Source: Chitinivorax sp. B (GTDB lineage Bacteria; Pseudomonadota; Gammaproteobacteria; Burkholderiales; SCOH01). From it: a DNA stretch of 64,000 bases. Shown piece by piece: positions 39,977-48,501 of the stretch. The stretch's first letter is position 1. Each line of letters starts with the position of its first letter. The position numbers and the translations under genes are program-made. The DNA is taken from the NCBI RefSeq assembly GCF_005503445.1, contig NZ_SCOH01000004.1:62001-126000 (forward strand), read 5' to 3'. The notes beneath the pieces are model-generated. The model saw nothing but the letters and a program-made list of their open reading frames with translations, did not search any database and had not been told where the DNA came from.

Positions 39977-42790
39977 GTGAATACTTCATGGCCACATCAC
40001 GGGCAAGTAAACATAGTTATCACGCTATTCTCAGTTATCAGGAACAGCCAGTCCACACTCCACGACAGACATAGGCTTTCCCATATACGAATATTTCACG
40101 TGCGTCGTGATAAGGCATCACACCAGGCTGCCGATCGCCAACGCTCACCCAAGGCAAAGCAACTATGCCGCATGTCAGCGACTATATTGGAAGCACAACC
40201 TTCGTATCTTGGATGGATCTTTGACGAGTTCCTCCCAGGCAGTCATATATTGAATTTGACGGCTAGGAAAGGCAGTAGGGTTTTGTCAGACAATCATCAA
40301 TTGAACACTCATGCCCAAGTCAGCGGATCAGCGACGCCATATGACACCGCAATCGAAGCTGGCTTATCCCTCGCTGGCGCCCTCGGAAATACCCCGTTAT
40401 TAGCCGTCCGAAGTTTCGATCGGCGAGGTATCGTACACCATTGGAATCCCGCCTGTGAAACCAGGTATGGCATAGCCACCAAGGATGCGCTAGGCCGGCC
40501 AATGAACGATTTGTTGGATGTTGAAGAGGTCTCAGGTGAAAATCTGAACGAAGCCATTCAGCAAATCTGGCAGGGCACGTTGCCTGGCCTTTCTCGTGAA
40601 TTACGGTTAAAAACAGTAGGTGGGCAAACCAAATTAGCCTACGTAACAATGTTTCCGGTGTTCCGCCATGGGCAAGTAAGCGACATATTCTGCATGGACC
40701 TCGACATCGCAGCGTTCAAGCCATTGAAAGGGTCAGTCCCCAGCGATGTACTCCGATTCAAGACCCTATTTGAACGGTCAGCTGACGCCATCATTCTGCT
40801 AAATGAGGATAGCTTTCTGGATGCAAATCCCGCTGCAATGAAGATGTTTGGCTATACCGACAAATCCGCCATGGTCGGGCAACACCCTGAGAACCTCTCC
40901 CCTCCCCTACAGCCTGATGGCCGCAACTCACGCAGTAAGGCCCGAGAAATGATCAGCCTGGCACACCAGCTTGGCAATTATCGCTTCGAGTGGGTACATC
41001 GTCGGGCATCAAACGAAGATTTCTGGGCCGAGGTGTTACTGACCGCAATATCGCCTAGCGAACAGGCCCTACTGTATGCCGTATTGCGTGACATTTCCGA
41101 TCGCAAGGACGTAGAGTTGAAAATGCGGCTCAATGCACAGGCTTTTGAAAGCAGCCGGGAAGCAATTCTGATCACCGACAGCAACAAACAAATCATCTCC
41201 ATCAATCGTGCCTTCATGGAAATTACCGGCTTCTCAGCCAGCGAAGCATTAGGTAATTCACCGAAAATGCTCAGCTCTGGCCTGCACGACCAGGACTTCT
41301 ACCGCAACATTTGGGATACGGTACGCGTTCTTGGCCATTGGGAGGGCGAGATATGGGACCGCCATCGTGACGGAAGAAGCTATCCTCAGTGGATGACAAT
41401 AAGTGCTGTCATAAATGCAGCAGGCGTCATTACCAACTATATCGCTGTTTTCTCTGACATTACCCACCGTAAAGCTTCGGAAGAACACACCCGATATATC
41501 GCTGAGCATGATTTTCTGACCAACCTACCAAATCGAATCTTGTTGCTTGATCGAGCAACGCAGGCCATTGGCGCCGCCCAACGCAATGGCAAGCAATTGG
41601 CAATCTTGTTTCTTGATTTGGATCGCTTCAAAAACATCAACGACTCTCTTGGTCATCATATCGGGGACAGATTGTTGAAGCAGGTAGCTCAGCGATTGGA
41701 AGCCTGTGTCCGCAGCAGTGACACTGTCAGCCGCCTTGGTGGTGACGAATTCATCATATTGTTAATTGATGTGGATAACGTCGAGTCAGTCGGACACATT
41801 GCAGACAAAGTGCTCAAGGAGATTACAAACACCTACTTGGTCGATGATTACGAATTCGACATCACTGGTAGCCTTGGCATCAGCCTATATCCAATGGATG
41901 GCAACGACATGGATACACTGATTAAGAACGCCGACGCGGCTATGTATCACGCCAAGGAACGAGGTAGAAACAACTATCAGTTTTTCTCAAAGGAAATGAA
42001 TGTTCGCTTGGTAGAGCGGCTCACCATGGAGCTCGCATTGCGCAAAGCGCTCGACAATGAAGAGTTTATGCTGTTGTATCAACCACAAGTCGAGCTCTGC
42101 AGTGGCCGGATTACCGGTGCAGAAGCACTGATCCGTTGGATGCACTCAGATTTTGGAGTCGTTCCGCCAGGGCGCTTCATCCCTGTTACCGAAGAGTCAG
42201 GCCTCATCATACCTATCGGCAAATGGGTGCTGGAAACAGCTTGCCTGCAGGCCAAAGCTTGGGAAAAAGCAGGCTACCCAATTGTTATGGCAGTTAATCT
42301 ATCCAGTGTTCAGTTTCGTCAGAAAGATTTGTTGTCAACGATTGTTAGCGCCCTGCAAAGGGCAAATCTCGACCCACACCTCCTTGAATTGGAAATAACG
42401 GAGGGCATTATCCTTGAAGGAGCAGAACGAACAATTGAAACGATGAATGCGCTGGTTAGAATAGGCGTGAAATTGTCAATTGACGACTTTGGCACAGGCT
42501 ACTCCAGCCTGAGTTATCTGAAGCGTTTCCCCATCAACAAACTCAAAATCGATCGGTCATTTGTTCGAGACATTGATACCGATGCTGGTGATGCAGCTAT
42601 CACGAGAGCCATCATCGACATGGCTCGCAACCTGAACCTTAAAGTAATAGCCGAGGGCGTAGAAACCAAGGCTCACCTGGATTTCCTTCTGGCACATGGT
42701 TGCGACGAGTATCAAGGATACTATTTCGCAAAGCCCATTCTTGCAGAAGAGTTCGAGCGCATGTTGAAAATTCCGGAAGGAGACACATAG
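39977..42790 (+). CDS. PAS-PAS-PAS-GGDEF-EAL signalling protein (c-di-GMP turnover)
   Basis: Up to 937 residues. The true start is uncertain: the first 100 residues look non-conserved, and an ATG at 40172 (MSATILEAQ) is a fair alternative. PAS-like domains at about 140-240, 265-375 and 385-500 (DSNKQIISINRAFMEITGFS, DITHRKASEEH). GGDEF with intact RLGGDEF and the product-binding RSSD five residues before it; EAL with EALIRW, NLSSVQF, EITEG, DDFGTGYSSLSYLKRFPINKLKIDRSFV and AEGVET, so both synthase and phosphodiesterase sites look intact. No membrane segment seen. Stands alone; output is probably local c-di-GMP control. Confidence 0.9.
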   Translation: MNTSWPHHGQVNIVITLFSVIRNSQSTLHDRHRLSHIRIFHVRRDKASHQAADRQRSPKAKQLCRMSATILEAQPSYLGWIFDEFLPGSHILNLTARKGSRVLSDNHQLNTHAQVSGSATPYDTAIEAGLSLAGALGNTPLLAVRSFDRRGIVHHWNPACETRYGIATKDALGRPMNDLLDVEEVSGENLNEAIQQIWQGTLPGLSRELRLKTVGGQTKLAYVTMFPVFRHGQVSDIFCMDLDIAAFKPLKGSVPSDVLRFKTLFERSADAIILLNEDSFLDANPAAMKMFGYTDKSAMVGQHPENLSPPLQPDGRNSRSKAREMISLAHQLGNYRFEWVHRRASNEDFWAEVLLTAISPSEQALLYAVLRDISDRKDVELKMRLNAQAFESSREAILITDSNKQIISINRAFMEITGFSASEALGNSPKMLSSGLHDQDFYRNIWDTVRVLGHWEGEIWDRHRDGRSYPQWMTISAVINAAGVITNYIAVFSDITHRKASEEHTRYIAEHDFLTNLPNRILLLDRATQAIGAAQRNGKQLAILFLDLDRFKNINDSLGHHIGDRLLKQVAQRLEACVRSSDTVSRLGGDEFIILLIDVDNVESVGHIADKVLKEITNTYLVDDYEFDITGSLGISLYPMDGNDMDTLIKNADAAMYHAKERGRNNYQFFSKEMNVRLVERLTMELALRKALDNEEFMLLYQPQVELCSGRITGAEALIRWMHSDFGVVPPGRFIPVTEESGLIIPIGKWVLETACLQAKAWEKAGYPIVMAVNLSSVQFRQKDLLSTIVSALQRANLDPHLLELEITEGIILEGAERTIETMNALVRIGVKLSIDDFGTGYSSLSYLKRFPINKLKIDRSFVRDIDTDAGDAAITRAIIDMARNLNLKVIAEGVETKAHLDFLLAHGCDEYQGYYFAKPILAEEFERMLKIPEGDT

Positions 42791-42851
42791 CCTCGCGCAC
42801 CAGCAACTTTTGCATCAAACATGTGACGATTCTGATATTGTGTTTCCGAAC

Positions 42852-42875
42852 AAAAGGGGGACAATGCCCCCTTAA
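42852..42875 (-). terminator. Bidirectional-looking terminator between convergent genes
   Basis: AAGGGGG/CCCCCTT, 7-bp stem with a 6-nt loop. On the minus strand it is followed by TTG, on the plus strand by AAATATAA. It lies between the EAL-protein gene and the small secreted-protein gene, which converge here. Confidence 0.6.
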
Positions 42876-42940
42876 ATATAAGCGGATATTGTCGTGAAAT
42901 CTTGCATCGGCATGCAATTCTCCGGTAACAACAAGTATCA

Positions 42941-43417
42941 CTATTCAGCGGTCAAGACAGGTGGCGTTGCCACTACACAATTTGGGTTACCTGCAACATA
43001 GCGGCCATAGAGCAGGACGAAATTGGATTCAACAGGTGCACCATTAAATGCACTGACCTGTACCGTATACCACCCGTTCGCTGCAAATGGTGGGACATTC
43101 ACCAAGGGACGGAAGTCAACAGCAGCGACGCGGTCATCATTCCGATATACAGTCCCGTTTGGAGACACTGCCACAATTTCCAGATTCGAAAACTGTATAT
43201 CAACATCAATACGTACGCACTCATTACCGCCCTTGAACAATTGTACAACCCAAGGTCGGGCGTTTACATTGACGAAATTAAATACCGTGCCAGGAATACG
43301 CAAACTGGAACAATTTATTCCCAAGCAACCAGACACTGAATCATCATAAATTTCCGTACCAGCAAAGACGGAACTTGTACCACACAGCATTGCAACTACC
43401 ATCAAGCATTTGGACAT
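42941..43417 (-). CDS. Small secreted protein, unknown function
   Basis: 158 residues. Signal peptide SKCLMVVAMLCGTSSVFA, then a mature part with Cys residues at CLGINC and further on at ECVRID and NCVV, likely forming disulfides, and a beta-rich look (VNARPWVVQLFKG, GWYTVQVSAFNG). No family recognised. ATG follows GGAGATTGTC with a good Shine-Dalgarno. Preceded by a 750-bp AT-rich gap and followed by a terminator, so an independent unit. Confidence 0.75.
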   Translation of the reverse strand: MSKCLMVVAMLCGTSSVFAGTEIYDDSVSGCLGINCSSLRIPGTVFNFVNVNARPWVVQLFKGGNECVRIDVDIQFSNLEIVAVSPNGTVYRNDDRVAAVDFRPLVNVPPFAANGWYTVQVSAFNGAPVESNFVLLYGRYVAGNPNCVVATPPVLTAE

Positions 43418-44168
43418 GACAATCTCCTTACATTACCACCGAAGATGGTGCAACCTGACTAGCAAAAATCGCACCTGTAGACAATGTAAAGCTATGTATT
43501 GATTCCTCGTTAGTAAGTAATGTCAGAAAAAACTGTGATGCGTTCATGGACATACCATTATGCACAACTGAATTACCATGCCACCTGCAAAACGGCAATT
43601 TATGTAAACAATTTATTTTTCAAATTGGTCCATATTACAGATAATTCTCATGAATCATTTATAACAGTTTCATATAAATGACTAATCAGATGTGATTGGC
43701 AGGATAACTTGTAGGGTGGAAAAGCAAAACCAAAAACTGGAAGGAATATAGGACTTGGGAAACATGGAGAAATACCCTACATTTCACACTTAATCTACTT
43801 TGTGGCAATACTCAAGCTCTTTTTTTCAGATATAGTAGGCAACAGGTCGGGGGAATTATCAAATCGATAGCTACCTGTCGTTCCATGTGAAACCTACCTA
43901 TTGTTATTCCCATGTACTGCATTCCGCTACACAACCCTATTGACATAATGCGATGTTCGCTTAGATCCGATTTTTCTGCCTGCCCGGCTCCACTTGCAAA
44001 AAATTTGGCCCTGCAGAGAGCACCCATTCTTTGTAAGACGGGGCCACGAAGGGGCCAATTATAGCTAAACTTAGTTGAATTTTATGGGTCGATACTGAAC
44101 AGAACGACCTTAAATAGACATTTTTAAACAAGTTTATGGAATCAGTTTAAACATTCTTGAACTCACAT
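43418..44168. other. AT-rich intergenic region, no gene seen
   Basis: 750 bp between mnmE and the secreted-protein gene. Markedly AT-rich, with short chance frames only. One isolated TTATGCACA (43558-43566) matches the DnaA-box consensus, but no cluster is present. Confidence 0.5.
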
Positions 44169-45509
44169 CTATTTGCCAATACAGAATCGGCTGAAAATTT
44201 CACCTAGCAAATCATCGGCAGTAAATTCCCCTGTAATTTCATTCAGAGCATTTTGGGTCAAACGCAGCTCTTCGGCGAACAGTTCAATCTGCTGATACTG
44301 CATTTCCGCCTCGCCCAGATGTTCTGCGGCACGACGAATAGCGTCGAGATGTCGTTCTCTGGCCATGAACACACCTTGCCCATCGCTTTCAAAGCCCACT
44401 GCGGCCAGCAATTGTGCACGTAGCAGATCAATACCATGGCCCCGTTTGGCAGAAAGATACACAACGGGAATACCATTGGACTCTCCCAGACAGGGAGCCT
44501 CTCCTGACAGGTCGATCTTGTTGAATACCTTCAGTCGACGTAGCTGGTCAGGAAAACGCTGCATGATGGTCTGCTCAGCTTCCGTCAAGCCATGTCGTGC
44601 ATCAACCAGTAATAGCGCGATATCTGCTTTCTCGATGGCCTGCCACGTACGGTCAATCCCGATCAGCTCAACCTGATCGGTGGTCTCACGCAATCCTGCG
44701 GTATCAATGATGTGTAGTGGCACACCATCAATATGTATTTGCTCACGAATGGCATCACGTGTTGTCCCGGCAATATCTGTCACAATTGCGACATCTTCGC
44801 CTGCCAAGGCATTCATCAACGATGACTTACCTACATTGGGCTGCCCGACAAGCACTACATGCAAGCCTTCGCGCAAGATACTGCCCTGCTTCGCGCTACG
44901 GCGCACTTTTGCCAGTTGTGATTGAATGTTCTTTAATTTGCCCAATGCATCGGCAGTCTGCAAAAAATCGACATCTTCTTCTGGGAAATCCAATGTCGCC
45001 TCCACCAGCATACGCAAATGGATGACTTGATCCACCAAATGGCGTACCTGACCAGAGAATTCCCCACGCAACGAGCGCATCGCCGAACGTGCAGCCTCTT
45101 CACTGCTAGCATCAATCAAGTCGGCTACCGCTTCTGCCTGAGCCAAATCCAGCTTGTCATTGAGAAAGGCTCGTTTGGTAAACTCACCTGGCTCTGCAAT
45201 TCTCGCACCAAGACCGACACATTGAGCCAGCACACGGCGCAAAACAATCGGCCCACCATGTCCTTGCAATTCCAGAATATCCTCACCAGTGAACGAGTTA
45301 GGCCCAGCAAAAAACAGGGCAATGCCTTCATCTAGCACATCGCCTGCGGCATCCCGAAAACGCGCAAAAGTAGCCATCCGAACTGTTGGCAATTTACCCA
45401 GCATTTGCTCAGCAATTACCCGGGTAGCAGGGCCCGAAATACGGATTACCCCTACTCCCCCTCGGCCCGGTGCAGTCGCAATGGCTGCAATGGTATCGTT
45501 GGTCAGCAT
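44169..45509 (-). CDS. mnmE: tRNA modification GTPase MnmE
   Basis: K+-dependent GTPase that works with MnmG on wobble uridine 34. 446 residues: N-terminal tetrahydrofolate-binding domain ([46 protein letters not shown]), inserted G domain with [23 protein letters not shown] and NKID, and the C-terminal FCIGK. Downstream of yidC on the minus strand. The terminator between them suggests a separate or read-through arrangement. Confidence 0.97.
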   Translation of the reverse strand: MLTNDTIAAIATAPGRGGVGVIRISGPATRVIAEQMLGKLPTVRMATFARFRDAAGDVLDEGIALFFAGPNSFTGEDILELQGHGGPIVLRRVLAQCVGLGARIAEPGEFTKRAFLNDKLDLAQAEAVADLIDASSEEAARSAMRSLRGEFSGQVRHLVDQVIHLRMLVEATLDFPEEDVDFLQTADALGKLKNIQSQLAKVRRSAKQGSILREGLHVVLVGQPNVGKSSLMNALAGEDVAIVTDIAGTTRDAIREQIHIDGVPLHIIDTAGLRETTDQVELIGIDRTWQAIEKADIALLLVDARHGLTEAEQTIMQRFPDQLRRLKVFNKIDLSGEAPCLGESNGIPVVYLSAKRGHGIDLLRAQLLAAVGFESDGQGVFMARERHLDAIRRAAEHLGEAEMQYQQIELFAEELRLTQNALNEITGEFTADDLLGEIFSRFCIGK

Positions 45510-45525
45510 GATTTCAGTCTATAAG

Positions 45526-45554
45526 TAAAAACGGCAGGCGCATGGCCTGCCGTT
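45526..45554 (-). terminator. Terminator between yidC and mnmE
   Basis: Perfect 10-bp stem AACGGCAGGC/GCCTGCCGTT with a 5-nt loop, followed on the minus strand by TTTAC. Located 26 bp after the yidC stop, so it could end or attenuate the rpmH-rnpA-yidD-yidC transcript. Confidence 0.8.
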
Positions 45555-45579
45555 AGATTGTTACTCATTTCACCTGCAT

Positions 45580-47235
45580 TCAGGCATGTGCAGCTTTTTT
45601 CGCTTGTTCGACTTGGTGCTCAACAAATTTCTGCTGTGCAATGGTCAGCAAGTTGTTGACCAACCAGTACAGTACCAGACCAACAGGCATGAAAAAGAAC
45701 ATCACCGAGAACGCAATTGGCATGATTCGCTGCATCTTTGCTTGCATTGGGTCAGTTGGCTGAGGGCTCATATAGGTTTGGACAACCATGGAACCTGCCA
45801 ATAACAATGGCCAAACGAAGTATGGGTCGGTTGCAGACAGGTCGATAATCCAGCCCATAAACGGAGCATGACGTAATTCGACAGCTGCCACCAGCACCCA
45901 GTACAAGGCCATGAAGATCGGCATCTGCAATAGCATTGGCAGACAACCACCCAGCGGATTGATCTTTTCTGTTTTATACAGTTCCATCATGGCTTGATGG
46001 AACTTTTGCCGATCATCACCAAACTGTTCTTTCAAGCGCTCGAGACGAGGTGCCATCGCCTTCATCTGTGCCATGGAACGATAGCTGGCAGCAGACAGTG
46101 GATAAAGAATAGCCTTTACCACTACCGTCAACAAGATAATTGCCCACCCCCAGTTACCAACCAAGCCATGCAATTTTTCCAGCAACCAAAATAGCGGGGA
46201 TGCAATTACTTTAAAAATGCCATAATCTTTGGTCAATTCCAATCCTGGCGCCAATTTGGCCACCATCGCCGTCTCAATCGGACCAACAAACAACGGCACA
46301 CCGGTCTTGAATGTCTGACCTGGAGCAATCGCAGCCACATCCCGAATTACGCCCACCGAATAAAGGTTACCGACCTTTTTGATGTCGTAACGCAACTCAG
46401 TCTTGCCATCACAGCTCTCGGCTGGCGTTTTGGCTGAAGCCGGCAACCAGACAGCGGTAAAATAGTGTTGAACAATGCCGATCCAGCCGTTGTCGCAGGA
46501 AGCCACGTATTTGTCACGCGCCTTGTCCTTATCGATGTCACTGAACTCCAGTTTCTGGAATTTCTTCTGTTCGGTGTAGACCGCAGGCCCCGTGAAGGTA
46601 TACAGCATCTTCGGATCGCCCACTGGCGCCTGACCATCGCGCAACAAGCGATAGTAAGATGACATAGTCACCGGCATGGTGCTGCCATTGGTGATCTCGT
46701 AATCAACATCTATCACGTAACTGCCACGTTTGAATGTAAGCAATTTGGCGATTTTAAGTCCACCAAGCTCAGGTGCTTCCAAACGCACGGTCACGGAATC
46801 CTGGCCTTGTGGTAGCTTCACTTCATTACCAGGCAATTTGAATAACGTGCGTGGACCAGGCAAATTAGGCATGCCATCAGCAAACAGACCGGTCTGGGCA
46901 ATGTAGGTGCGATCTTTGACATCTTGCAGCAAAGTGACTGGCTTTTTCGGGTCCGTCACATCACCATGTTTCAGCAATGCAACTTGGCGGATATCACCAC
47001 CTTGCGCATCGATCTCCAACTGCAATACGTCAGTAGTCACTTTAAGACGTCCTGACGACTTGAGTTGAGCGCTGTCAGCTGCTGACATTTCAGCGGGTTT
47101 ACTTGCTGAAGTGTTGGCTGTTTGGTTGGCCACGACCGCAGGCTTTGGCGGGCGGCGACTTTCTTCAAACTTCTGCCAGCCAAACAAAATGGCCACAGAG
47201 ATAACCATGAACACGATTAGACGACGCGTTTCCAT
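45580..47235 (-). CDS. yidC: Membrane protein insertase YidC
   Basis: Inner-membrane insertase/chaperone. 551 residues: N-terminal membrane helix (RRLIVFMVISVAILFGW), large periplasmic beta-supersandwich domain (about 60-340), then the five-helix insertase core with the conserved Arg region (SYRSMAQMKAMAPRLERLKEQFGDDRQK) and MPIFMALYWVLVAAVELRHAPFMGWI. Follows yidD and rnpA in the conserved origin-proximal order. Confidence 0.97.
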   Translation of the reverse strand: METRRLIVFMVISVAILFGWQKFEESRRPPKPAVVANQTANTSASKPAEMSAADSAQLKSSGRLKVTTDVLQLEIDAQGGDIRQVALLKHGDVTDPKKPVTLLQDVKDRTYIAQTGLFADGMPNLPGPRTLFKLPGNEVKLPQGQDSVTVRLEAPELGGLKIAKLLTFKRGSYVIDVDYEITNGSTMPVTMSSYYRLLRDGQAPVGDPKMLYTFTGPAVYTEQKKFQKLEFSDIDKDKARDKYVASCDNGWIGIVQHYFTAVWLPASAKTPAESCDGKTELRYDIKKVGNLYSVGVIRDVAAIAPGQTFKTGVPLFVGPIETAMVAKLAPGLELTKDYGIFKVIASPLFWLLEKLHGLVGNWGWAIILLTVVVKAILYPLSAASYRSMAQMKAMAPRLERLKEQFGDDRQKFHQAMMELYKTEKINPLGGCLPMLLQMPIFMALYWVLVAAVELRHAPFMGWIIDLSATDPYFVWPLLLAGSMVVQTYMSPQPTDPMQAKMQRIMPIAFSVMFFFMPVGLVLYWLVNNLLTIAQQKFVEHQVEQAKKAAHA

Positions 47236-47256
47236 GCAAGTCCTGTAGAGAGCAGA

Positions 47257-47466
47257 TCAGGGGACCGGGTCATAGCCGCCCGGGTGGAACGGATGGCACC
47301 GGCAAATGCGTTTCGTAGCAAGCCAGCCGCCTTTAACGGGACCGTGCTTGCCGATGGCCTCAAGGGCGTAGTGCGAGCAGGTGGGCGAAAATCGGCAACG
47401 CGGCCCGAACATCGGGCTGATCGCATATTGATACAACCGGATCAGGACGATGAGGAAGCGCGACAT
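47257..47466 (-). CDS. yidD: Membrane protein insertion efficiency factor YidD
   Basis: 69 residues, normal length. Amphipathic N-terminal helix [35 protein letters not shown] with the conserved Cys pair, and the end [15 protein letters not shown] typical of the family. It overlaps the end of rnpA by 25 bp and ends 21 bp before yidC. Confidence 0.94.
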   Translation of the reverse strand: MSRFLIVLIRLYQYAISPMFGPRCRFSPTCSHYALEAIGKHGPVKGGWLATKRICRCHPFHPGGYDPVP

Positions 47467-47813
47467 TTTCGACGAATCCTTCGGAACAATTCGAGCAATT
47501 CTGTTCGAACAGCAGCCGCTTCTTCATGACCAAACACTTGACGCGGCCAGACTATAACATCCAGCCCGCCCAGCTCGCCATCATTCAGCCTGAAAGTTTC
47601 ACGCACGATACGCTTCATTGTATTGCGTCGAACTGCCTGTTTAGCCAGCTTTTTGCTGACAACCACGCCCAACCGGGCCTGGGGCAGATCATTACGCTTC
47701 CCGAGCACCTGCAAGTATTCGCCACGAACCGAACAGCGGAAATTAAAAACGGATGAAAATTCATCCGTTTTTAATAACCTTTTGTCACGGCCAAAGCGCG
47801 ACAAACCGCGCAA
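47442..47813 (-). CDS. rnpA: Ribonuclease P protein component
   Basis: Protein subunit of RNase P, which matures tRNA 5' ends. The conserved part runs from [19 protein letters not shown] through the RNA-binding signature [23 protein letters not shown]. No ATG or GTG exists between the rpmH stop and this part, so I start it at a TTG (47813), giving 123 residues. The frame stays open back to an ATG at 48020, passing antisense-free through rpmH in another frame. Codons for KTDEF-SSVF carry a perfect 15-bp inverted repeat (47743-47774). Confidence 0.92.
   Translation of the reverse strand: MRGLSRFGRDKRLLKTDEFSSVFNFRCSVRGEYLQVLGKRNDLPQARLGVVVSKKLAKQAVRRNTMKRIVRETFRLNDGELGGLDVIVWPRQVFGHEEAAAVRTELLELFRRIRRKCRASSSS
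47743..47774 (-). terminator. Perfect 15-bp inverted repeat inside rnpA, attenuator-like
   Basis: TTAAAAACGGATGAA (47743-47757), a two-base centre and TTCATCCGTTTTTAA (47760-47774). On the minus strand the RNA folds into a hairpin whose 3' arm ends CCGUUUUUAA, so it has a terminator-like U run within coding sequence, 45 to 76 nt past the rpmH stop. It may lower rnpA expression relative to rpmH. Confidence 0.5.
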
Positions 47814-47818
47814 TCCGC

Positions 47819-47953
47819 TTAAACTGCCAGACGGTGACGGCCCTTGGCGCGGCGTGCGGCAATCACGGCACGGCCGCCACGGGTTTTCATACGGACGAGA
47901 AAGCCATGGGTGCGCTTGCGACGAACCACGGACGGTTGATACGTGCGTTTCAT
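47819..47953 (-). CDS. rpmH: 50S ribosomal protein L34
   Basis: 44 residues: [20 protein letters not shown], then [18 protein letters not shown] and RHRLAV, essentially a canonical L34. Too short for ordinary ORF lists but unmistakable. First gene of the rpmH-rnpA-yidD-yidC run, with the strong promoter at 47991-48020 about 40 bp upstream and a DnaA box further up. Confidence 0.97.
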   Translation of the reverse strand: MKRTYQPSVVRRKRTHGFLVRMKTRGGRAVIAARRAKGRHRLAV

Positions 47954-47990
47954 GTGTTACCCCAACAGAACGGAACGAATTAAACGTGGG

Positions 47991-48020
47991 ATTAGACGAT
48001 TTCATCCAAGCTGTTGTCAA
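47991..48020 (-). promoter_or_regulatory. Promoter of rpmH
   Basis: Minus-strand TTGACA (48015-48020), an 18-bp spacer and TCTAAT (47991-47996), with an A-rich UP-like tract just upstream. This fits the high expression expected for a ribosomal protein gene. Confidence 0.85.
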
Positions 48021-48040
48021 GGTTTATTTTTTTCAGGTGC

Positions 48041-48049
48041 TGTGGATAA
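48041..48049 (-). promoter_or_regulatory. DnaA box
   Basis: TGTGGATAA, the reverse complement of the consensus TTATCCACA, 21 bp upstream of the rpmH -35 box, in the position seen in other proteobacterial rpmH-dnaA regions. Confidence 0.7.
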
Positions 48050-48272
48050 GTCCCGGCAAACTGGCTAAAATGTGGCTCTCTTGTCCCCTCGAAAAATAGT
48101 TTGAGGTTGTCACGTTTTAGAAAGACGTGACGCGCGACAAGAACTGGGCAGGTAAGCTTCTTTATGCGCTCATCCGATGCTGGATCAGACTTTAAAGAAA
48201 GCAAGTGATGGTCGGGTTTTTCAATCTTGGTACTGATCTAATTCTAAAGTCAGTCAACCTATGGATTGATTT

Positions 48273-48296
48273 GATCGGGCATTCGACTGCCCGATC
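48273..48296. other. Inverted repeat in the dnaA leader
   Basis: GATCGGGCA/TGCCCGATC, a perfect 9-bp stem with a 6-nt loop, about 205 bp upstream of dnaA. No T run follows it. It may be part of the origin, a regulator site or an mRNA leader hairpin. Confidence 0.45.
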
Positions 48297-48501
48297 CGTG
48301 CTTGCTATCGTCGGCATCTCTTACCCGGTCGCTCTGTCGCGTCTAGTACGCGGCTTTTTCGTTTTTGCGAAACTATACGACCGGGAAGGTAGGCATTTTC
48401 AGATGGCACGCACCCAACAAGAAGCACGACCTGTACACGCGGACATCCGCTGCCGCGTCATATCGTCAACACCACGCCTTTTATAGTGATATTTGAACAA
48501 G

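Larger units (their letters stand above)
47954..48501. other. oriC: Divergent rpmH/dnaA region, candidate oriC
   Basis: 548 bp between the divergent rpmH and dnaA genes. Contains the rpmH promoter, an AT-rich tract (about 48020-48034), one perfect DnaA box TGTGGATAA (48041-48049) and a 9-bp hairpin in the dnaA leader. Strand switching of the housekeeping genes here supports an origin, but only one perfect DnaA box is visible, fewer than usual. Degenerate boxes or a GC-skew analysis would have to decide. Confidence 0.5.

Noticed and set aside
40090-40110. parS-like half site TTTCACGTG near 40096
   Set aside because: Only the left half matches TGTTTCACGTGAAACA; the right half is unrelated. No full parS was found in the window although parAB are present.
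43558-43566. Single TTATGCACA DnaA-box match in the gap upstream of mnmE's 3' neighbour
   Set aside because: Isolated in a very AT-rich region with no other boxes; expected by chance.
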